Assembly (NCBI GenBank): GCA_964019155.1
Contig: OZ025244.1
Coordinates: 23,820,375-23,884,374 of the forward strand
Direction: 5' to 3'
DNA length: 64,000 nucleotides
Source of the DNA: Osedax fenrisi
Taxonomy: Eukaryota > Annelida > Polychaeta > Sabellida > Siboglinidae
Below are positions 59,741-64,000 of the stretch, one piece after another. Each line of letters starts with the position of its first letter. The stretch's first letter is position 1. The notes under the pieces were generated by a model. That model had not been told where the DNA came from. It made no database searches and worked only from the letters and a program-made list of their open reading frames with translations. A program made the translations under genes and the position numbers.

Positions 59741-60069
59741 CCGCGAAAGAATGAAGAAAATATTTTATTATAATTATTTTTTAACATTATTATTCGATTA
59801 TACTTTATAGAATTGGTTTTACTAATATTTTAATGTCTAGATAAACTGCTATTAATAGTAAGTGATTCGAGGATTCGGGTTCTAAACCTGTAACATTGAT
59901 CGCTATAATAATTATGCAAACTACGTCGTATATATATATACGTATATATTAACTTGTTTTTAAACCGTATATATATATATATTTATAGTTATAACTCTAT
60001 ATAATTATATAGAAGTGGATCTATATAGATATACATTTATTATACACACAAATATACAAATACACACAT

Positions 60070-60124
<55 letters not shown>

Positions 60125-60829
60125 TAATGTGATTGAATTGTATCATAATAGTATTATTATTATTCATAAAAGTGACATTTCATATCAATAATATAATAGT
60201 GTTATGTTATCATAGGCGTATTACTTGTAAAACATGCCTATTACTTCGTGTATGTATATATATATTATATAAATATGTATACAAGTATAATAATATTACT
60301 AGTACCGTTATATTTATGAATGAATAAATGAATGAATTTATTTACTGAATATTAGCTATAATAGTCGGAGGATACCCAAGAATCTATGTTTAGCTTATAC
60401 TAGATACCCTTACAGGATATTGTAAACAATACGGATATTGTACACATACAATTGGTAGAATTGATTCAAATATTCACATTAACACGTGTCTCGTGACATT
60501 GTAACAATTGTACCGGAAGTAGATTGTCTTGTCCGTTCGCATCGAAACCGGAAATGATACCTAAACACGTTTATGTCATCATGGACGGAAAACACCGATA
60601 TAAGCCGAGTATACTCGTCTTCTATTTTACCATTGTAACTGTAATATTATCTCGGTATTTAGAACATAGCTTTATTTTAGCTTATTATTGAATTTTATAT
60701 AATGCCTTATAGGAGTTATCATTTATATAGTTTAAATATAATACATCAATTCGACATATATAATTACATATAATTAGTTACTAATTATATACTAACATCA
60801 TAAATTATGATGATGATGATATATATATA

Positions 60830-60882
<53 letters not shown>

Positions 60883-61345
60883 TATGATGAAGCTAATAAT
60901 GATGATGATGATGAGGTTTTTATTATATAGAAATGCTTATTTAAAATGTGCTCTAACGTGGAAACGAATAAATAAAACAGTACAATATTATGAATTTATT
61001 AACATGATTAACATTTACACATACACGATAATGATGTACATCACTATTATGTACGCTAATAAAGTGATATCAACTCCTCTCAGTGCACATACATTAACAA
61101 TACATAACAATAACAAACAACTACAAGGACATTAACAAGGACATAAAGCCGAATAATATTATAATAAAAAGAAAAATAATGTAAGAAAACTTGAAAAAAT
61201 ATATGAAATAAATAGCAATATAAGTATTTAAAATAATGAAATAATTATAATAAATTAATGAGAATAAGATAAACGTTGCTTCTTGAGAGATTTCTTTAAG
61301 GGATCCCCTTAATATATCCGTTCCCCTTCATCTAGTCTAACACAT

Positions 61346-61503
61346 ACCTTGACCACAACATACCTTGACCACAACATTTCTTGACCACTACATTCCTTGA
61401 CCTCTACATACCTTGACCAACACATAGCTTGACCACTCCATACCTTTACCACTAAATACCTTGACCACTACATACCCTGCCCACTCCATACCCTGCCCAC
61501 AAC
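61346..61503. repeat. 16-bp minisatellite, ACCTTGACCACTACAT units
   Basis: About 9.9 copies of a 16-bp unit, with variants ACCTTGACCACAACAT, AGCTTGACCACTCCAT and ACCCTGCCCACTCCAT. It ends 26 bp before the predicted exon 6. TTGACCAC is the complement of GTGGTCAA, a word also repeated at 58156-58260 in the same intron. Confidence 0.93.
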
Positions 61504-61529
61504 TAACACTCCATTCCACGCATGCGCAG

Positions 61530-61728
61530 ATGTCACTAAAGTAATGGTTAACGACTCCACCGTACACGGCGCCACCGACCACCACCACACCTCTCTACGG
61601 ACACGATGCCCACTGGTCAACAACAATGGCGATAGACTGACTTCCGGTGGTATAGGCGGTCACGTGACGGTCGATATGAAGCTACCCCCGCTACTGCAGC
61701 AAGCCAATAGGATACCTGGCACAGCTGA
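61530..61728 (+). CDS. Irx: Iroquois exon 6 (predicted from phase)
   Basis: Exon 5 ends at phase 1 and the last exon needs two bases before it, so an intervening exon of length 1 mod 3 is required. This 199-bp segment fits exactly: acceptor CATGCGCAG, open frame DVTKVMVNDSTVHGATDHHH, then TSLRTRCPLVNNNGDRLTSG, GIGGHVTVDMKLPPLLQQAN and RIPGTA, and donor GCTGA|GTTAGT. Joining to the last exon gives Glu (GA plus A). GC content is well above the surroundings. I recognise no conserved Iroquois motif here, so support is the frame, composition and splice sites. An alternative acceptor or alternative splicing that skips it cannot be excluded. Confidence 0.65.
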
Positions 61729-61907
61729 GTTAGTATTCTACCGGGGGGGTATATAACCATGTGGTTTATTGTAAGTTATATATAATAATAATCAGATTGA
61801 TTGCTCATAATAAATGAGTGTGAACCCAGGTAGATATAGAAGTTCACTGAACTTATCGAGATATCTACCTATGTATATCTACGACATATAGTCTAGCATA
61901 TGTGGAT

Positions 61908-62215
61908 AACTGCCTGTGTGGCTCAGTGGCTAATGCGTCAGACATCCAAGCAATAGGACACGGGTTCGACCCTTGTCCGGACCATTAATTAATTTTATAA
62001 AATGGGTCTTAAAATATTATTTATAAGTGATCTTATATATAATTGTGTATAAATAAATGATCGGCTCTCGTTAAAACCATGGATGCATTAACATGAGAGC
62101 GGATTCGAAGGGACATTAGAGCCATATATGTTTATAAGTGAAAACTTCATCTAAGTTCATGGATGGGATGAAAGGACTCCACCAAATAAAAATAACAATA
62201 ACAATATATATGCAG
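61908..62215 (+). mobile_element. tRNA-derived SINE, most complete copy
   Basis: Head: TGCCTGTGTGGCTCAGTGGC then TAATGCGTCAGACATCCAAG (A box GGCTCAGTGGC) and GACACGGGTTCGACCCTTGT (B box). Body: GGGTCTTAAAATATTATTTA, AAGTGATCTTATATATAATT, ACATGAGAGCGGATTCGAAG, GGACTCCACCAAATAAAAAT. The tail is AATAACAATAACAAT. About 308 bp. This is the reference for the other copies at 21320, 37022, 37263 and 51783 and the fragments at 19530 and 35198. Confidence 0.92.
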
Positions 62216-62226
62216 GGTTATTAGTA

Positions 62227-63047
62227 GGGGAAATTACCCGTTATTCATAATTATATATAGTCTAAATGATTATTTTTTATTTTTTTTTTATTATTTAAAA
62301 TAATTCTAATATATCCAATAAACTGACATTTTTATTACGTTTTAAATTCATGAAAAAAAATGTCAACTTAAAACCTTCACAAGCATATATTAATATAAAA
62401 TATAAAAATATATTATTAATAACTTGAGAATTCTAAAAATTATATGCAATTATTTATATATTTTTTAACAAATATTAATTACGTAATAAACATATATCTA
62501 GAGATCATATTCGACACTATTAATGTCTTAATACGGTCACCCTAATAGCGTTTAAGCGTTTAACCCTTAACCGTTTAAGCGTTCAGCGTTTGAACTATTC
62601 TAATTTTCGTAAAAACTGAGTGCTTTATAATATTAATACCATTAATTTATTAATATCTTTTATGCTTATTATTTAGATACTTCAATTGTAATTATTAATT
62701 AATAAAATAATAGAAATTAATAAATTAATTGAATTATATTATTCATAATATTAATTGTAAGTAATGTAATTTTAATTTATATGATTGGTTAATCAATAAT
62801 ATATATTATATTCTACTGGTATATAGGGTGTCCGATTTATAACACAGGGTGTCCGTATTCGGACATGGGTACCAAATATGGACACCCCCGTTATCTATAG
62901 AATAAAAATATTCAATAAAATTATTAAATCACAATAATATCCATAATTATATAAACATAAATATATTGTAATTTTTTGATACAAATATTGAGTAATAAAA
63001 TATTAAAATCATTTATTGTTAAAGTGTCCGTATTAGGTAATTTCCTC
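62227..63047 (+). mobile_element. MITE, ACGGACA family (copy A5)
   Basis: Left GGGGAAATTACCCG and right GGTAATTTCCTC, each flanked by TA. Colinear with A4, with TATAGGGTGTCCGATTTATAAC, TTCGGACATGGGTACCAAAT and GTTAAAGTGTCCGTATTAGG, but the left subterminal CTCGGTATCTCAGAAACC block is lost. CGTTTAAGCGTTTAACC replaces the usual CCAATCAGCGCG, a small local repeat. 821 bp. Confidence 0.9.
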
Positions 63048-63522
63048 TATTTCTATTGTTTATAAAGTATAGCTGTTGAATACATAAATAGAGTATAATA
63101 GTAATACTAAAATAATAATATGATATATATAATCATTTTACGCGGCCTATATTATACAATAAGTAGTAGCGGCGATATTAAATTCCAAAATAAATGTCAA
63201 TTTTAACTCAATTAATTAATTAATTACGCTATGTTTCAAAACAGTCATTAATAGGTGATTTCCAATTTACATAATATAATTGTATACATCGGCCCATTTA
63301 AAGCGTATACATTTCACTCTACAATATAGGCTATATATAGCTTATAAGCTAAATGTAATAGCCGGGAAGTAATAGTCTATACGTTATAAGCTCAACGTTA
63401 TTCTATAGTATATGAGGTATATCACAACGATAATATACCCTAGCAACATCACTTAGCTAACCCTACCTTACCACTACCTTACCCTACCTAACCTTAACTA
63501 ACCTTACCCCACTCGCCCTCAG

Positions 63523-64000
63523 ATCTAGCGGCCAGTACGCGGCTGGACTACCCTACATGACGTCACCGCCATCACCCCCTATTACGTCACCCGACTCGAC
63601 CACCCACACCGCCGACGCCGGGGACCCTAACTCCCCGCACCGGATATGGTCGCTAGCCGACGTAGCCGTAGGGGGAGGAGCTCCCGACTTCGCCCCGCCC
63701 CCGTCACACCCCCCTCTCATACCGTCCGCGCAACACCCGCACCCGGAAGACGCCCATCCCGTGTTCTCGCCGTTTCCGCACCCTAGTTACGCGTCCCTAT
63801 CTCAGCCTCCTCCTCACCCTCACCCTCACCCTCTACCTCCGCATCACTCGGCGCAGATGAATTACTCGTTCTCAGACCAGATACAAATATCCCCTAGCGC
63901 CTCGTCTTGGTATCAATACTCCGTGGCGCCGACTCCGCCCGGTATTGGAGTAGGAGTGGGCGTAGGAGTGGGCGGAGTAGCGGGCGTTCCTTATCCACCG
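63523..64000 (+). CDS. Irx: Iroquois exon 7, Pro-rich C-terminal region (runs off the window)
   Basis: Acceptor ACTCGCCCTCAG. In the phase given by exon 6 the whole 478 bp is open: SSGQYAAGLPYMTSPPSPPI, then TSPDSTTHTADAGDPNSPHR, then IWSLADVA. This RIWSLADVA matches the '(K/R)IWSLA(D/E)' motif found in the C-terminal half of Iroquois proteins. A Pro/His-rich part with a short HPHPHPLPP repeat follows, then SFSDQIQISPSASSWYQYS and a Gly/Val repeat encoded by GGAGTAGGAGTGGGCGTAGG. No stop is reached by 64000. This is the most GC-rich stretch of the window. Confidence 0.93.

Larger units (their letters stand above)
55558..61529 (+). other. Irx: Iroquois intron 5, about 6 kb
   Basis: Contains (TA)n arrays (55729-55752, 56180-56217, 56759-56801, 58494-58538, 60081-60120, 60839-60867), CACACGCACACA sequence at 55930-56000, a PIF/Harbinger-type MITE (57546-57747), a TGTG/GTGA minisatellite (57876-58133), a TGGTCA cluster (58156-58260), a CpG-rich patch (59440-59740) and a 16-bp minisatellite at its 3' end (61346-61503). 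No other exon identified. The stretch at 60130-60330 has only AT-rich open frames. Confidence 0.65.
61729..63522 (+). other. Irx: Iroquois intron 6
   Basis: 1.8 kb bounded by GTTAGT and CTCGCCCTCAG. Contains a SINE (61908-62215) and a MITE of the ACGGACA family (62227-63047). The last 70 bp is a pyrimidine-rich series of CTAACCTTAC-like words. Confidence 0.75.
50439..64000 (+). other. Irx: Iroquois-class homeobox gene, span seen in window
   Basis: A plus-strand gene of at least seven coding exons over more than 13.5 kb, continuing past the window end. It encodes a TALE-class homeodomain transcription factor of the Iroquois family, which binds DNA in the nucleus and acts in patterning and neural development in other animals. 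The exon phases agree at all six junctions (1, 0, 2, 0, 1, 2). Predicted residues in the window number about 477: N-terminal Pro/Ala/Ser region, homeodomain at about 138-200, acidic stretch, His/Gly-containing linker, then a Pro-rich C-terminal region with WSLADVA. Introns carry MITEs, SINEs, (TA)n and (CA)n repeats. Which paralogue it is cannot be decided from sequence alone. Confidence 0.92.

Noticed and set aside
61388..61588. Minus-strand frame rich in Gly, Val and Trp
   Set aside because: Generated by the 16-bp minisatellite and the antisense of predicted exon 6.

Overview
The window is a very AT-rich stretch of an animal nuclear genome. It holds most of an Iroquois-class (TALE) homeobox gene with spliced exons, plus non-LTR retrotransposons, hAT and TA-flanked DNA transposon remnants, tRNA-derived SINEs and many (TA)n, (ATT)n and (CA)n microsatellites. 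The TALE homeodomain, with its exon boundaries, marks the source as a metazoan, most likely an invertebrate. I cannot name the species from sequence alone. Most short open frames in the window are microsatellite or transposon noise; the real coding sequence is a few exons and decayed transposon genes.

Region 1-11 kb: an inverted-repeat arrangement of one MITE family (563-1537), a 1.2-kb non-autonomous hAT with an exact 8-bp target duplication (3395-4599), and a 4.1-kb CR1/L2-like LINE on the minus strand (5181-9302). In that LINE, ORF1 and ORF2 share a frame and are separated by one UGA followed by CUA. Region 11-11.6 kb: the last two exons of an unrecognised small multi-pass membrane protein on the plus strand. 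Region 12-17.3 kb: a second minus-strand LINE split by a 3.2-kb hAT transposon with an 8-bp target duplication; that hAT itself carries a 0.5-kb hAT-type MITE.

Region 17-50 kb: gene-poor, with MITEs sharing a TAGGGGAAAG-type terminus but differing in subterminal motif, a pogo-like MITE, SINE copies (one pair head-to-head), LINE fragments, a LINE embedded in long (ATT)n arrays, and several CpG-rich islands (about 23.7, 29.3, 32.6, 38.9 and 49.6 kb). Two of the islands carry the exact decamer TGATTGACAG known as a PBX-MEIS site.

Region 49.5-64 kb: the Iroquois gene on the plus strand. I assemble seven exons whose splice phases all agree: 50439-50574, 53948-54129, 54572-54660, 54904-55048, 55356-55557, 61530-61728 and 63523 to beyond the window end. 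The homeobox is split between exons 4 and 5 at homeodomain position 44/45. The sixth exon was inferred because the exons on either side are out of phase; it restores the frame exactly. Pyrimidine-rich repeats sit directly against the acceptors of exons 4, 6 and 7. A CpG-rich segment with a TATA box at 49.8 kb is the best candidate promoter.
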